This document shows, in pieces, positions 24,817 through 36,200 of a stretch of 64,000 nucleotides of DNA (position 1 is its first letter; the number at the start of each line of letters is the position of its first letter). Source of the stretch: Helicobacter macacae MIT 99-5501 (GTDB lineage Bacteria > Campylobacterota > Campylobacteria > Campylobacterales > Helicobacteraceae). The stretch spans positions 67,441 to 131,440 of the forward strand of contig NZ_KI669455.1 of assembly GCF_000507845.1 (NCBI RefSeq). Direction: 5' to 3'. Position numbers and translations under genes: made by a program. The notes beneath the pieces were generated by a model. It saw only the letters and a program-made list of their open reading frames with translations. It did not search any database and had not been told where the DNA came from.

Positions 24817-25095
24817 TCACAGCACGCCAAGCGTATGGACTATGACTTTGTCAAGCACCTGCAAGCCGATGATAACAGCAATAGGCGAAATATCAATACC
24901 ATTTATGACTAAAAAAGGCATTTTTTCCCGCGCCCACATAAGCAGTGGCGCACTTAGTCGGTTTAGCACCTGCACGATAGGATTATACGGGTCTGGACGC
25001 ACCCAAGAGAGTAGCACAGCGATGATAATCACCCACATATACGCGCTAATCATCAAATGCAATCCCGTGCCAATCGCACCTAGCAACACACTCAT
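24817..25095 (-). CDS. YggT-family inner-membrane protein
   Basis: 92 aa with two hydrophobic segments (about 5-27 and 65-90). The family signature is in VLLSWVRPDPYNPIVQVLNRLSAPLL. The function is not settled in general; members are linked to osmotic stress and cell division. ATG after AAGGAGAGAAA. Between gltX2 (23 bases upstream) and slt. Confidence 0.88.
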   Translation of the reverse strand: MSVLLGAIGTGLHLMISAYMWVIIIAVLLSWVRPDPYNPIVQVLNRLSAPLLMWAREKMPFLVINGIDISPIAVIIGLQVLDKVIVHTLGVL

Positions 25096-25118
25096 TTTCT
25101 CTCCTTTTTGTTTTTATG

Positions 25119-26441
25119 TTATTTCTTGCGCAAAATATATGGCAGTATTTCACGCAAATGCGGATACATAGCACTTATATCTGGTCCGTGGCTTGCCCCT
25201 GTAAGCAAAATCCTAAGAGGCTTAAAAAACTCCTTGCCTTTTAGCTCGCTTTGCTTCATTGCGATAGATTTAAACTCCTCATAGCTACTTGGTGGATTTT
25301 TTGCCACTTGGCTCAAAACCTCAAATAGCTTTTTACACTGCTTGCTAAAATCACACCCCTCATAGCTAGCCCCAATGTCTTTTGGCTCTAAAAGCGCGTT
25401 TATTTTTGCCCTTAGTTCATTTAGCGTGCTTGCTTCCTCTAAGTAGATTTTGCCAAGCGCACCTATTTGGCTAGCATATTGTTTGCTAGATTCTAGCAAA
25501 AGCGCGATTTTATCCTCGCTTAAGCGCGATAAATGCGCGTGATTGATAAATCTAAGCTTTGCTATATCAAAGCGCACGGGGGATTTTGCTACTTTGGCTA
25601 TGTCAAACCACTCTATTGCCTCCTCTAGCGTAAATATCTCACAAGGCGTGTGATTGCCCATAGCGATTAGGTAGTTGCTAATCGCACTTGGCAAAAACCC
25701 CTCATCAAGCAGCCACGCCACACTTGAAGCAGAGTCCCTTTTGCTCATTTTTTTACCACTATCATTTAGTATAATAGGCAGATGCGCAAAAGCTATGTCT
25801 TTGTCATAGCCTAGTGCTTTGTGGATAAGAATCTGCTTTGGGGTATTGCTTGTGTGGTCTTCCCCGCGCACCACATAGCTAATGTCATAGAGCATATCAT
25901 CGCACGCGCACGCGAAATTATAAGTTGGCACACCATCTTCGCGCAATATCACAAAGCTATCTAACTCATTTGGCAAAAACTCTAGCTTTCCTTTTATGCT
26001 GTCTATGTAAGTGATAGGATTTTGTGCCCCGCGAAGTCGCACCACAGGAGTTTTGCCCTCGCTTTTTTCACACTCTGCCCACGCATCATCATAGCGAAAT
26101 GCCCTCTTAGAATCGATAGCTTCTTGCTTTTTGTTTTCTAAAAACTCCTTTGAGCAATAGCAATAAAAAGCCTTACCTTGCTTTAGTAGCAAGTCTGCAA
26201 ACTGCTGATGACGAGGGAAATTTTCGCTCTGATACACGAGACTATCCCATTGCAGTCCAAAAAGCGTTAGCAAGGAGCAGATTTCTTTGTCTTTGCCCTC
26301 TATATTTCTTGCAAAATCCGTATCCTCAATACGAAGCAAAAACCGCTCATTGCGCTGCTTTGCCAAGATATAGTTAAAAATCGCAGCCCTAAGATTGCCG
26401 ATGTGCATATCGCCTGTGGGGGAGGGCGCAAACCGAAGCAT
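25119..26441 (-). CDS. gltX: Glutamyl-tRNA synthetase, GltX2 type
   Basis: 440 aa. Class I signatures: HIGH-equivalent SPTGDMHIGNLRAAIFN at the N-terminus and KMSKR-equivalent SGKKMSKRDSASS. Epsilon bacteria carry two such enzymes; the second charges tRNA-Gln with glutamate for GatCAB to amidate. The length of 440 aa and the yggT-slt neighbourhood match the H. pylori GltX2, so I favour that role. ATG after AAGGAAAA. Confidence 0.9.
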   Translation of the reverse strand: MLRFAPSPTGDMHIGNLRAAIFNYILAKQRNERFLLRIEDTDFARNIEGKDKEICSLLTLFGLQWDSLVYQSENFPRHQQFADLLLKQGKAFYCYCSKEFLENKKQEAIDSKRAFRYDDAWAECEKSEGKTPVVRLRGAQNPITYIDSIKGKLEFLPNELDSFVILREDGVPTYNFACACDDMLYDISYVVRGEDHTSNTPKQILIHKALGYDKDIAFAHLPIILNDSGKKMSKRDSASSVAWLLDEGFLPSAISNYLIAMGNHTPCEIFTLEEAIEWFDIAKVAKSPVRFDIAKLRFINHAHLSRLSEDKIALLLESSKQYASQIGALGKIYLEEASTLNELRAKINALLEPKDIGASYEGCDFSKQCKKLFEVLSQVAKNPPSSYEEFKSIAMKQSELKGKEFFKPLRILLTGASHGPDISAMYPHLREILPYILRKK

Positions 26442-26756
26442 ATTTTTTCCTTACCAAGTAGAGTTGTGTATAGAGTTGTGTGAATAAAATTGTGTGAAAT
26501 TCTAGCATAAAATCTTTATTGATATGTCGAAAATGTCGCACTAGATTGTGTATTTGGCTAGGTTTTTGCTAGTGTAGTTGTGGTAGTATTTGTGCTAGTT
26601 TTTATGTCGCTAGGATTTTATCTTTATTTCACACAAAAATCCTACAATACAGAGGCAATGACAAAGCAATGCCAAAATCTATTTTCACCAAAAATCATTG
26701 CAAGTAGTTTTATTTGCCCAAAATTAAATCCATAATCCACATTAAGGAGTAATACC
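26442..26756. promoter_or_regulatory. Divergent gltX/macA intergenic region
   Basis: 315 bases without a gene. Near the gltX start there are three close GTTGTGT/ATTGTGT words (26465-26500). TACAAT at 26643-26648 is a -10 candidate for the export operon, giving a leader of about 100 nt; AAGGAG is at 26744-26749. Confidence 0.4.
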
Positions 26757-28010
26757 TTGAGTGCTCAAGAGATTTACGCAAGACTAAATCCACCCAAAAA
26801 ATCACCCAAATTTTTTACCTCCCTTGCACTGCTTGTAGGAGTGCTAGTTGCTTTGCTTGTTTTTGTGCTGTTTTTCTCGCCCAAGCAGTCATATTCCTAC
26901 ACCACCGCACACCCTACCAATCTCACCATAACCCAAGTCGTATCCGCCACAGGCACACTCTCTCCTACCGACACAGTCGAGGTAGGCTCTCAAATCTCTG
27001 GGCGCATAGAAGCTGTGTATGTCGATATAAACGATGAGGTTACACAAGGGCAAGTGCTAGCAAAAATCGACCCCGAAAAGCTAAATCAAACTCTAGCCAA
27101 ATACAAAGCAAACCTAGCTTCTGCCCGCTCCCAATACGAGCTATCCAAAAACACGCTAGCAAAAAATGAGTGGAACTACAATCGCCTAAAAGAGCTATAT
27201 GAGCGCACAGGAGGCAAATCCCCCTCACAACTAGAGCTAAAAACCGCTCAAATCGAATACGAAACAGCCAAAAGCACTTTGCGCGTAAATGCTTCAAATA
27301 TCGCAAACATAGAATCTGATGTGAGAAGCTCTGAAATTGACTTGCGAAATGCGATTATCATTAGCCCCATAAATGGAATCGTGCTAGAGCGAAGTGTCGA
27401 TGCGGGGCAGACTGTGGCGGCAAATTTCCAAGCCCCCACGCTTTTTAAGCTAGCAAAAAGCATAGAGATGATGAGCCTTGTGGTAAATGTCGCAGAATCT
27501 GACATAGGCAAAGTCAAAAAAGGACAAGAAGTTAGATTTTTTGTCGATGCGTATCCAGATGTAGAGTTTAGCGCACTTGTCGATAGGGTGAGCTACGCTT
27601 CGGTAGAGGATAGCACCAATAATATCGTAAGCTATGAGACAAAAATCTTGGTGGATAACAAATCTTTGCTACTGCGACCGGGTATGAGTGCTAGCGCAAA
27701 TATCCGCGTAGAAACCCAAAAAGACGCCCAAAGTATCCCTGTGGGCGCACTATACTTTGAGCCACCGCGTGAGAAAGAGCAAGCAAAAAAAGCATTTTCT
27801 TTTGGTGGAAATATGCCTCGCCCACCACGAAGCAATATCACAAAGTCCAAAAAAATGGGCAAAACAATCTATATCCTAAAAGATGGCAAGCCACAGCCAC
27901 TAGAAGTCGAAGTAGGCATAAATGACGGCACAAATGTCCATATCATAAGCCCGATTTTACCAAAGGACACTCAAGTGATTCTCTCCTCTCAAGCCAAGTC
28001 CAAAAAATAA
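26757..28010 (+). CDS. macA: MacA-type periplasmic adaptor (membrane fusion protein)
   Basis: 417 aa. A TTG start is used: AAGGAG lies 8 bases upstream and no better codon exists. An N-terminal anchor (ALLVGVLVALLVFVLFF, about 24-40) is followed by the lipoyl half VVSATGTLSPTDTVEVGSQISG, a long coiled coil (about 95-185), the second lipoyl half IISPINGIVLERSVDAGQTV, then beta-barrel and membrane-proximal domains. It links the inner-membrane MacB-like transporter with an outer-membrane channel; no TolC-like gene is in the window. Substrate unknown (macrolides, peptides or lipoproteins in relatives). Confidence 0.88.
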   Translation: MSAQEIYARLNPPKKSPKFFTSLALLVGVLVALLVFVLFFSPKQSYSYTTAHPTNLTITQVVSATGTLSPTDTVEVGSQISGRIEAVYVDINDEVTQGQVLAKIDPEKLNQTLAKYKANLASARSQYELSKNTLAKNEWNYNRLKELYERTGGKSPSQLELKTAQIEYETAKSTLRVNASNIANIESDVRSSEIDLRNAIIISPINGIVLERSVDAGQTVAANFQAPTLFKLAKSIEMMSLVVNVAESDIGKVKKGQEVRFFVDAYPDVEFSALVDRVSYASVEDSTNNIVSYETKILVDNKSLLLRPGMSASANIRVETQKDAQSIPVGALYFEPPREKEQAKKAFSFGGNMPRPPRSNITKSKKMGKTIYILKDGKPQPLEVEVGINDGTNVHIISPILPKDTQVILSSQAKSKK

Positions 28011-28044
28011 TAAAATCTTAATAAACAAAACCATAAGGCAAAAA

Positions 28045-28725
28045 ATGAGTTTCATCTCTTTGCAAGACATTCACAAAACCTATGACGCAGGCTATCAAGC
28101 ACTGCGTGGGGTGGATTTGGAAATAAAAAAGGGAGATTTTGTAGCGATGATGGGACCATCTGGCTCTGGCAAATCCACTATGGCAAATATTTTGGGCTGC
28201 TTAGATTCCCCCACAAGTGGCAAATATTTTTTTAACGGCGTAGAAGTAAGTGCGCTAAACCGCACGCAAAGGGCTTATTTGCGTAGATTTTATATAGGAT
28301 TTATCTTTCAAGGGTTCAATCTCTTATCACGAACTTCCGCGCTAGAAAATGTCGAGCTTCCCTTGCTATATCGAGGTGTAGATAAAGTGGAGCGAGAGAG
28401 AATCGCTATGGAGGCACTCCAAAAAGTCGGGCTTAGCTCGTGGGCGCACCACTCTAGCAATGAGCTAAGCGGAGGACAGCAGCAGCGCGTAGCTATCGCA
28501 CGAGCTATTGCTAGCTCGCCCTCATTTCTCATCGCAGATGAGCCCACAGGAAATCTTGATTCAAAGCGAAGTGTGGAGATAATGCAGCTTTTGTGCGAGT
28601 TAAACAAGGACTTTGGGATAACTATCCTTATGGTTACCCACGAAAGCGAAATGGCTTCTTATGCCACGCGTGAGATTCACTTCCTAGATGGTAAAATCCT
28701 AGATGACAAAGAAATCGCTAGATAG
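28045..28725 (+). CDS. ABC transporter ATPase (MacB/LolD type)
   Basis: 226 aa. Walker A is MMGPSGSGKSTMANILG, Q-loop FIFQGFNLLSRTSALENV, signature LSGGQQQRVAIARA, Walker B FLIADEPTGNLDS and H-loop VTHE. This is the MacB/LolD subfamily that drives mechanotransmission rather than classic transport. The permease is a separate gene 71 bases downstream, whereas classic MacB fuses both. ATG after AAGGC. Confidence 0.93.
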   Translation: MSFISLQDIHKTYDAGYQALRGVDLEIKKGDFVAMMGPSGSGKSTMANILGCLDSPTSGKYFFNGVEVSALNRTQRAYLRRFYIGFIFQGFNLLSRTSALENVELPLLYRGVDKVERERIAMEALQKVGLSSWAHHSSNELSGGQQQRVAIARAIASSPSFLIADEPTGNLDSKRSVEIMQLLCELNKDFGITILMVTHESEMASYATREIHFLDGKILDDKEIAR

Positions 28726-28796
28726 GCAAGGCATTGATTGCATTGATAAAAATCTTAGCCCAAGTTGCTAGAAAATAACACACACAAGGCGAAATT

Positions 28797-30011
28797 GTGA
28801 TACTAAATGCTTTTTTGCTAGCTTTTAAGCAAATCCGCCGCAATCTTTTGCGTGCATTTCTTACAATGCTTGGTGTCATCATCGGTGTTGGCAGTGTCAT
28901 AGTGATGATAGCTATCGGCAATGGAGTCAAAGAAAATATCCAAAAGCAAATCCAAAGTCTAGGGAGCAATATCATAATGGTGCGACCTGCGAGGGGGTTT
29001 ATGAGCGGTGGATTGGCTATGAAGCGAAACTTTAGCCTTGAAGAAGTAGGCAGGGTAAAAAAGCAATTTACCCAAGCGCGTGCAGTTGCACCAAGTGTTT
29101 GGAAAGAATCTTTGGTTCGCTATGGAGGGAGAAATGCCCAAATCCAAGTCATAGGCGTAGATAGTGAGTATTTTTCTGCGACACAATGGAAAATCTCAAG
29201 CGGAAGAAGCATAGATGAGAGAGAATACACACAAGGAGCGCGAATATGCCTAATGGGCACAAGCGCGATAAAAGAGCTATTTAGCGGGGAAAATCCTTTG
29301 GGAAAACGAGTGCGAGTAAAAGATAGCGTGTGCGAAATCATAGGAATCCTAGAATCAAAAGGGCAGGGCGGAATGGGAAATGACCAAGATAATGTCATCA
29401 TAATGCCACTAAAAGCATACTCTAGCTTTGTCTTTGGCTCAAGTAGTTTATTTTTTGTCCAAAGCATCACTATCTCGCTAAAAGAAGGCATAGACAGCAC
29501 TCAAGCCACGCAAAGACTGCGTGAGATAATGCTCCAAATCCGCCCCCCACAAGAGGGACAAAGAGAGATGTTTGAAATCTGGGATACCAAAGAAATGGCA
29601 CGCACACAAGAAGAAACCACAAAGACTATGACGCTTTTTCTAAGCTGTATAGCGGGTGTGAGCCTACTTGTAGGTGGCATAGGGATTATGAATATTATGC
29701 TAGTATCCGTTACAGAGCGCACACGCGAAATCGGCACTAGGCTTGCTATCGGTGCGCTAGAGAGCGAAGTGCTTATGCAGTTTCTTGTCGAATCAGTAGT
29801 GATTTCGATGATGGGTGGGATTATAGGGATTGTGCTTGGATTTTTTGTGGCACTTTTTATGAGTTTTTATCTAAATATTCCTTTTGTATTTGATTCTCTT
29901 GTGGCGTTGGGTGCATTTGGTGTATCTGCCGCTGTGGGAATCGCCTTTGGCTACCTACCAGCCAAAAAAGCCTCTATGCAAGACCCGATAAAAGCCCTAA
30001 GATATGAGTGA
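28797..30011 (+). CDS. MacB-type ABC transporter permease
   Basis: 404 aa. One membrane segment at the start (FLTMLGVIIGVGSVIVMIAIG), a large periplasmic domain (about 45-275), then three segments in the C-terminal third (SCIAGVSLLVGGIGIMNIML, VVISMMGGIIGIVLGFFV, LGAFGVSAAVGIAFG), the FtsX-like topology. MLVSVTERTREIGTRLAIGA is the coupling helix. GTG start with a weak AAGG site. With the two preceding genes it forms a MacAB-like export system. Confidence 0.9.
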   Translation: MILNAFLLAFKQIRRNLLRAFLTMLGVIIGVGSVIVMIAIGNGVKENIQKQIQSLGSNIIMVRPARGFMSGGLAMKRNFSLEEVGRVKKQFTQARAVAPSVWKESLVRYGGRNAQIQVIGVDSEYFSATQWKISSGRSIDEREYTQGARICLMGTSAIKELFSGENPLGKRVRVKDSVCEIIGILESKGQGGMGNDQDNVIIMPLKAYSSFVFGSSSLFFVQSITISLKEGIDSTQATQRLREIMLQIRPPQEGQREMFEIWDTKEMARTQEETTKTMTLFLSCIAGVSLLVGGIGIMNIMLVSVTERTREIGTRLAIGALESEVLMQFLVESVVISMMGGIIGIVLGFFVALFMSFYLNIPFVFDSLVALGAFGVSAAVGIAFGYLPAKKASMQDPIKALRYE

Positions 30012-30190
30012 TGAGATAGGGCTAAGATTTTGCTAGCATTTTGTGATTTTACTTAGGATTTACTAGATTTGCTAAGAGATAGCCACAAACTAAGGACAAA
30101 CTTAGCAAAATTTTTGTAGAATACCCCCTTAGTGCTTAAGCGATTTTGTATCTTTAAGCAGAAATACTAAAAAGCCCTAAGGAGTCCCAA

Positions 30191-30415
30191 ATGTTCCACG
30201 AATACCGAGATGAAATCAGCAAGCTAAAAGTCTCTGATGCCCATTTTGAAAAGATTTTTGATGAGCACAATGACTTAGACCAAAAAATCCAAAACGCCGA
30301 AAACGGCTTAGAGCCACTCTCGCCAACTGAAATAGATGTGCTAAAAAAACAAAAACTTCGCCTAAAAGACGAAGTGTATGCGATGATTTTAGAATATCGC
30401 AAGACACAGAAATAA
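30191..30415 (+). CDS. YdcH (DUF465) family small coiled-coil protein
   Basis: 74 aa, entirely helical and charged, with FHEYRDEISKLK at the start and LSPTEIDVLKKQKLRLKDEV near the end, the family's hallmark. Function unknown. AAGGAG precedes the ATG. Probably its own transcript. Confidence 0.85.
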   Translation: MFHEYRDEISKLKVSDAHFEKIFDEHNDLDQKIQNAENGLEPLSPTEIDVLKKQKLRLKDEVYAMILEYRKTQK

Positions 30416-30488
30416 AACAAAAGCGGGGTTTGCACGCACCAATCTTAGGCTTTTAAGTTTGGGCTAATCCCTGCGCTTAGGCTATGTG

Positions 30489-33182
30489 ATGAGAAAAAAA
30501 TCTAGCCAAAACAAAACCCCCTCCAAACACACAAAATCTACTAAGACACGCTCTATGATTCCAAAGACTAGCTCCCCCTCTAGCCACAAAAATCTAGCCC
30601 AAAATCCACTACAATCCCTCACACAAGCCCCTACGCAAAATAAGCAAAACACCACACAGATTCCAAACACGACAGATGCACTTCCAAGCGAGATTATCGC
30701 CACTTTTGAAGCAAAAGATTTTAATCGTTGTATTGCGCTTTGCACGGCGTTTTTGCAAGAAAATCCTAGCGCACCGCAGGTGTGGTTTATCTGCGGTATG
30801 AGCCTATACTATCTAGCAAATATTCCCCGTGCCATAGAATCCCTCCAAATCGCTCTAACTCTCTCTCCGAATAACGAACAAATCGCTTTCAATCTAGCCG
30901 AGATTTTGCGACAAAATGGCAATGCACTTAGTGCTATTGAAATCCTAAATGCCTTTGTGCCTTGCAAAAATGGCGATGTGTATTATAACCTTGCTCGTGC
31001 GCTAACCACCCAAGCTGAGCTATTAAATGCCAAAAATATAGCCAAAGAAAACAACTCGCCAAAAATGACAAATCTAGCAAATCTTACCACCTCCCAAAAC
31101 CGCAAAAGCGCGCAACTCCCGCCACAAAAATCACAAAAACAACAAATAAATAATACGCAAGCCAAAAGCCAAGATTTCAAGCAAAATTTTGCACCAAGTA
31201 GCACAAAAAGCAGCGCAAAATCTAGCACACAAGATTCTCCATTCGCACAAACACAATCTAAAGCGCAGTCTTTAGATTCTCCTCTGCAAAAATCACTAGA
31301 GCTAGATTCCCTCACCAACCCCCAATACTTCATAAATCCTTATGAGCCACCCACGCCACCACACCCTCAAGCAAGGCTACTGCTTAGTCAAGCAAAGATT
31401 GCATACAAAACCGCCATAGAGCTAAACCCACTTGATAAAGACGCCATATACAACCTAGCAAACTTGCACGCCAAAGATAAGCAATACTCCCAAGCAATCG
31501 CACTATATGAGCAATGTGGCACGCTAAATGCCAAACTAAATCTAGCCTTTTTATACAACCAAATTGATGAGGGCAAAAAGGCGTGTGCTATCTATGCCAC
31601 GCTAGAGTCTGGGTTTGCCAAAGAATGCGGATTTTTGCCACTTAGCATTGATGGCGAGGAGTTTGACAAAGACGCGCTAGATTCTTACTTTAGAAGCAAT
31701 ATTTTGCCAAATATGCCAAAAACCTACAAAACCCCCTCACTAGATGATACCATAAGCAAAATCGCCTCATACAAAAGCCACCTACACACCAAATCTAGCA
31801 AGCCCGAGCAGCACATTTCACAATTTTATTTCAATTACGCAAACACCGCACGATACGCTGGATTTAATATGCTTTCATTTTATTTATATGGCTGTGCGTA
31901 TTGCTTGGATTCAAACGCACTTTGCGCGATAAACTACGCGCATTTAGCCCTAAGCCTTCAAAACTTCTCGCTTGGATTTAAGCTATATGAGGAGCGATTG
32001 GCACTAGATAAAGCCGATGCGTTTAATTCAGAGCTTTTTGCCCTCCCAAACTATTTGCATAGCCTAAGTGGCACTCCACAAGAACTCCAAAAAAGACTAA
32101 AAGGAGCAAAGGTGCTGATTTTTGGGGAGCAGGGGCTTGGCGATATGATAATGTTTGGGCGATTTATCGACACACTAAAAAGTAAATGCCAATGCGAAGC
32201 GGTATATGTATATGTGAGAGATGAGCTAAAAAGCCTTTTTGCCTTGCGCTATGAGGTAGTGGAGAGTGAGTTTAGAGAGTTTGATTATTGCGTGAGTGCG
32301 ATGAGCTTGGCATATATTTTGGGAGTGGAGTCTTTGAGTGATTTTAGCACAAACCAAAACTACCTAGCAGGCATAATCCCACGCAAAAATCAAACCAAAC
32401 AAAATCAAAATGATTTAGACAAACAAAGCCAAAAAAACATAGAATCATCTTTTGCTAAAAGCACACAAGATGCACAAATCAATGCCTGCAAAGTAGCCCA
32501 TAAAGCAGTCAATAAAACTATCTATAAAGCTAATAATCTTGCTAGCCCTTTCAAAGTGGGCTTTTTCTTTGCTTCTACTTCAGGCTCTTCAAATGCCAAA
32601 GACAAATCCATACCGCTAGATTTTATACTAGACATTCTTTTTGGGGTTAGAAAATCCTTTGGCAAAAGAGGCATAGATTTGGAGCTACACTGCCTCCAGC
32701 CAGAATCACTCTTGCAAAAATCCGCCCAAGAAATCAGCAAAGAAAAAAACGCACACAACACTTCACAAAAAGCCCCAAAAAACATTAGTAGCGCAAATAA
32801 TGACGCAAAAAATACCACAGAAAGTCCCACAAAAAATGGCATAGAAAATTTTGCAGAAACTAGCATTAGATTCTATGATTTGGCAAACTTTTTAGATACT
32901 GCAAAAGTGATGAGTGGACTTGATATTGTCATAAGCATTGATTCTGCACCTGCCCATCTTGCCATTGCGCTAGGGATTCCCTGCGTGGTGGTGGCACACA
33001 AGCGGTATGATTGGCGGTGGGAAGAGATAGGCAAAAATATTAGCCTACAAGAGCGTGGAATAGGAGGGAGATTTAGCGGGCTATGTGGTGGGGAAGTGCT
33101 AGCTCAAGGCAAAAACGGCGAGTGGATAGAAGTAGGCAAAGCATTAAAATCATATTTGGAAAATTTTATACCAAATGCCTAA
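30489..33182 (+). CDS. TPR protein with glycosyltransferase-like C-terminal domain
   Basis: 897 aa. The first 60 residues and 180-270 are Ser/Gln/Lys/Asn-rich. TPR motifs lie around 75-175 (for example VWFICGMSLYYLANIPRAIE) and 295-370. The C-terminal half resembles GT9/GT-B domains of TPR-glycosyltransferases: VLIFGEQGLGDMIMFGRF near 540 and DIVISIDSAPAHLAIALGIP near 815, with a low-complexity insert (about 630-680 and 745-790) between. It may act on protein or surface glycans; the donor and acceptor are unknown. ATG 30489 directly follows an in-frame GTG. Confidence 0.75.
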   Translation: MRKKSSQNKTPSKHTKSTKTRSMIPKTSSPSSHKNLAQNPLQSLTQAPTQNKQNTTQIPNTTDALPSEIIATFEAKDFNRCIALCTAFLQENPSAPQVWFICGMSLYYLANIPRAIESLQIALTLSPNNEQIAFNLAEILRQNGNALSAIEILNAFVPCKNGDVYYNLARALTTQAELLNAKNIAKENNSPKMTNLANLTTSQNRKSAQLPPQKSQKQQINNTQAKSQDFKQNFAPSSTKSSAKSSTQDSPFAQTQSKAQSLDSPLQKSLELDSLTNPQYFINPYEPPTPPHPQARLLLSQAKIAYKTAIELNPLDKDAIYNLANLHAKDKQYSQAIALYEQCGTLNAKLNLAFLYNQIDEGKKACAIYATLESGFAKECGFLPLSIDGEEFDKDALDSYFRSNILPNMPKTYKTPSLDDTISKIASYKSHLHTKSSKPEQHISQFYFNYANTARYAGFNMLSFYLYGCAYCLDSNALCAINYAHLALSLQNFSLGFKLYEERLALDKADAFNSELFALPNYLHSLSGTPQELQKRLKGAKVLIFGEQGLGDMIMFGRFIDTLKSKCQCEAVYVYVRDELKSLFALRYEVVESEFREFDYCVSAMSLAYILGVESLSDFSTNQNYLAGIIPRKNQTKQNQNDLDKQSQKNIESSFAKSTQDAQINACKVAHKAVNKTIYKANNLASPFKVGFFFASTSGSSNAKDKSIPLDFILDILFGVRKSFGKRGIDLELHCLQPESLLQKSAQEISKEKNAHNTSQKAPKNISSANNDAKNTTESPTKNGIENFAETSIRFYDLANFLDTAKVMSGLDIVISIDSAPAHLAIALGIPCVVVAHKRYDWRWEEIGKNISLQERGIGGRFSGLCGGEVLAQGKNGEWIEVGKALKSYLENFIPNA

Positions 33183-33266
33183 AATACAAGTATCTAAATT
33201 CAAGATACGCACTGATCACACTTGCAAGCAACAAAATCTACCCACACAAAATCTACCCGCACTAAG

Positions 33267-36200
33267 CTAAAACTTATATCCCACTTCTAGCCAAAACTGC
33301 CTGCCTACTTCATACACAGGCACAGCACTAGCTGCAGCACTTCCTACCACACCACTAGCAGAAGCGATTGCCATATTTTTGTTATTTAGGACATTATAAA
33401 TATCTATATTGACTTGCAAAGTGTTGTTTATGAGTTTGCCACGCCATATATCCACTTCAAACCCTAGTCGCATATCCCAGCTAAACGCACCTTTTATAAG
33501 AAATGGACGAAAAGTATCCACATACACGCCATTTACTTTATCAGGCTGCGCACGGCGTGGGTTGCCACCATAGCTTGCAGGGATAGCAGCCATAGCATTG
33601 TAGCTAGAGCGATAGCGCAAAAAGTTATTCCACAGCCACTTAAATCTACCAATCACAAAAGCACTTGTCGTATTTAGTCGTATCGTATATGGACGGACAA
33701 AGTTTTCAGCAGGCTTATCTCCATAGCGGATTATTTTGCCACCCCAGCTTATCCATTGATTTGCTAGCTCTAGATTGCTAAGTGTATCGGTATAGTCTGT
33801 GTAGTTTCGCACGACATTTGTGTAGTCATAAGCAAAAAGCACAAAATTTTGGATTCCACCTAGAATTATAGGCTTATCATTTTGAAAAGAAATCGTTAAG
33901 ACATTTGTCTTGCTTTTTCCCTCATTGGTGTAAATGTAGTAGTTGCTTTGATAAGCAGAATCTAAAGGCAAACCACTCAGTGCTCTAGTGCTTCTGCGAA
34001 CTTCATCTTTGCCCATTCGATAAATGTATTTTACTCCAAGTGTGAAATCATATATTTTTTGTGCTACTCCTATCATTAGCTCATCGCTATAAGGCACTTT
34101 TAGTTGGCTAAATTTGGTGGTGTTTTGTCCCACTTGATACACGCAGTCATAGCTATAATCCGCTTCATTTGGGTTGCAAACTTCACCTGTGGCAAGGTGG
34201 TGAGCCAAAATATCATCAAAACTTTTGTGAGGTCCACTTCGAGTGATATATTTTAGCAATGTATTCATTCCATCCGCTAGCGCATAAGCAAAGATATTTC
34301 GTCCATAGTAGCGATTCGCACCAAAAGTGATTTGGGAAGCAAAGTGATGATATTTTTGTCGGGCATTATGCGGGGCTTGATAAGTAGCACTAAATCTAGG
34401 TGCAAATGTGGCTTTGCCCATATAGCTGTCTGTATCAAGTCGCACACCTAGCCTTGCGCCTAATCGCCCAAGCCTCCCCAGCTCTATACCAATGTCATCT
34501 TCTACAAACACCGCTCCTAGCACATTATCTAGGCTTACCCCACCCTTTAGCAATGCCCTAGAGCCTGTTACCCACTGCCCATATTGCCAAATCTGCGTAT
34601 CATATCCATTTACTTTTGTGCCACCATCGCTTATACCAAAATCACTTAGCGAACTCACACGATAAGAATCATACTGCGTTTCGCCCTTTGAAGCGTCAGG
34701 TTCAGTATATTTTCTAGCAGCAGAAGTATAGACATAGGTTGTTTTTGTAGGGTCGCACCACTCCAAATCAGTTGCTAAACAGCTAGCTTGCATTTGCTTA
34801 CTCATAGGGCGTGGGGTGTGTGAGCTAGCATAATACAATCTAGGATTTTGATTTTGGACATATTGATAAGCGATTTCTACACCCACAGAAAATCTATGCG
34901 TGGTTTTTAGCATTTCAAATGGGGTAAAATCTTGCAAGATTTTGTTGCTTATCGTGTGCTGTGTAGAATCATAAGGAGCGTGTCCACCTTGCCTTACACT
35001 TCCATAAGTATAATCCCAATTTTTTGCTTCACTCATATACCAAAATTGATGATTTGTGTAGCCCTTTGTTTGTGTGCTATTCTCCAAATACGAGTAGCTT
35101 AGAATGTGGGTAAGTGTGCCCAAAGTGTTATCCCACATTGTTTTTAAGCCCACTTGGTGTCCGCCCAAAACAGAAGTGTAGAAATTATCTTTTGTGCCCG
35201 AAATAAAATAAGTGTTGTTTTGTGGGGCATAAGAGTAGGTAAATTCTGTGCGGACATTTGGAGCAAAATCATAATAGCTTTTGAAAAAATAATTATAAGA
35301 TTGTCGGTTTTGATTTTGCTTTTTTGGCTGTATGTTTCCTGCTTGCAAGTAAGAAAGCGAGTTATACCAAAGTGGTATGAAGCTAAGCGTGCTTGAAAAG
35401 CTAGCAAGGATTCCAAATCTATCATTGATTTTGGATTCTAAGCTAGCGCGGATAAGATGCTTGGTAAATATTGGCTGATTTGATTGAGAGCTAGAGTTTA
35501 TGAAGTTTAGAAGTTGAGTATCTGTTTGGGCGTTTAGATGATAGGTAGTTAGCGATACATTGGCAGGGTTTGCATTGCCTTGCGTGAATTGATAGCTAAT
35601 ATTTGCGCCAAATTTTTTGCTAGGCTTGCGAGTGTTTGCCTCCACCACCCCACCGCTAAACCCACCATAGCTTGCACTGATATTAGAATCTTGCACGATG
35701 ATAGATTCTAGCAAGGAAGTATCGATATTTAGCCCTTGCGTATGTCCCTTTGCCCCTCCATAATACCCCGTGCTTCCCATAGGATTTATGTCATTATTCA
35801 TATTCATTCCATCAAGTTGGAAGTTATTTTGGTAGTGCAATCCCCCGCTTATAGAGATTTTGGCAGGGTCGATTTCCCCGGGCGTAGTGCTTCGTAGCTG
35901 GGTAATGTCATATTGCACATTTGGCAAAATCCTTAGAATTGAGCCTATATCACCATTGCCACTTGGGCTAGACTCTAGCATACGGCGTGAGATTTCCCCT
36001 GCACTGCTTTGGTATCGCTCCCTAGATTGAGTGCCATTGTCCTTGTAGCCTTTGGCAACTACTTTGCCTAAGTCTTTTGCTTGTAAATCTTGTGATGTTG
36101 TATTTTTCTCACTAGAATCTTTCGCTTTAGAATCATATATTACAGAATCACTCTTTTTGGATTCGCTAGAATCCATTTGCGCGGGAGTTACTCTCTCTCT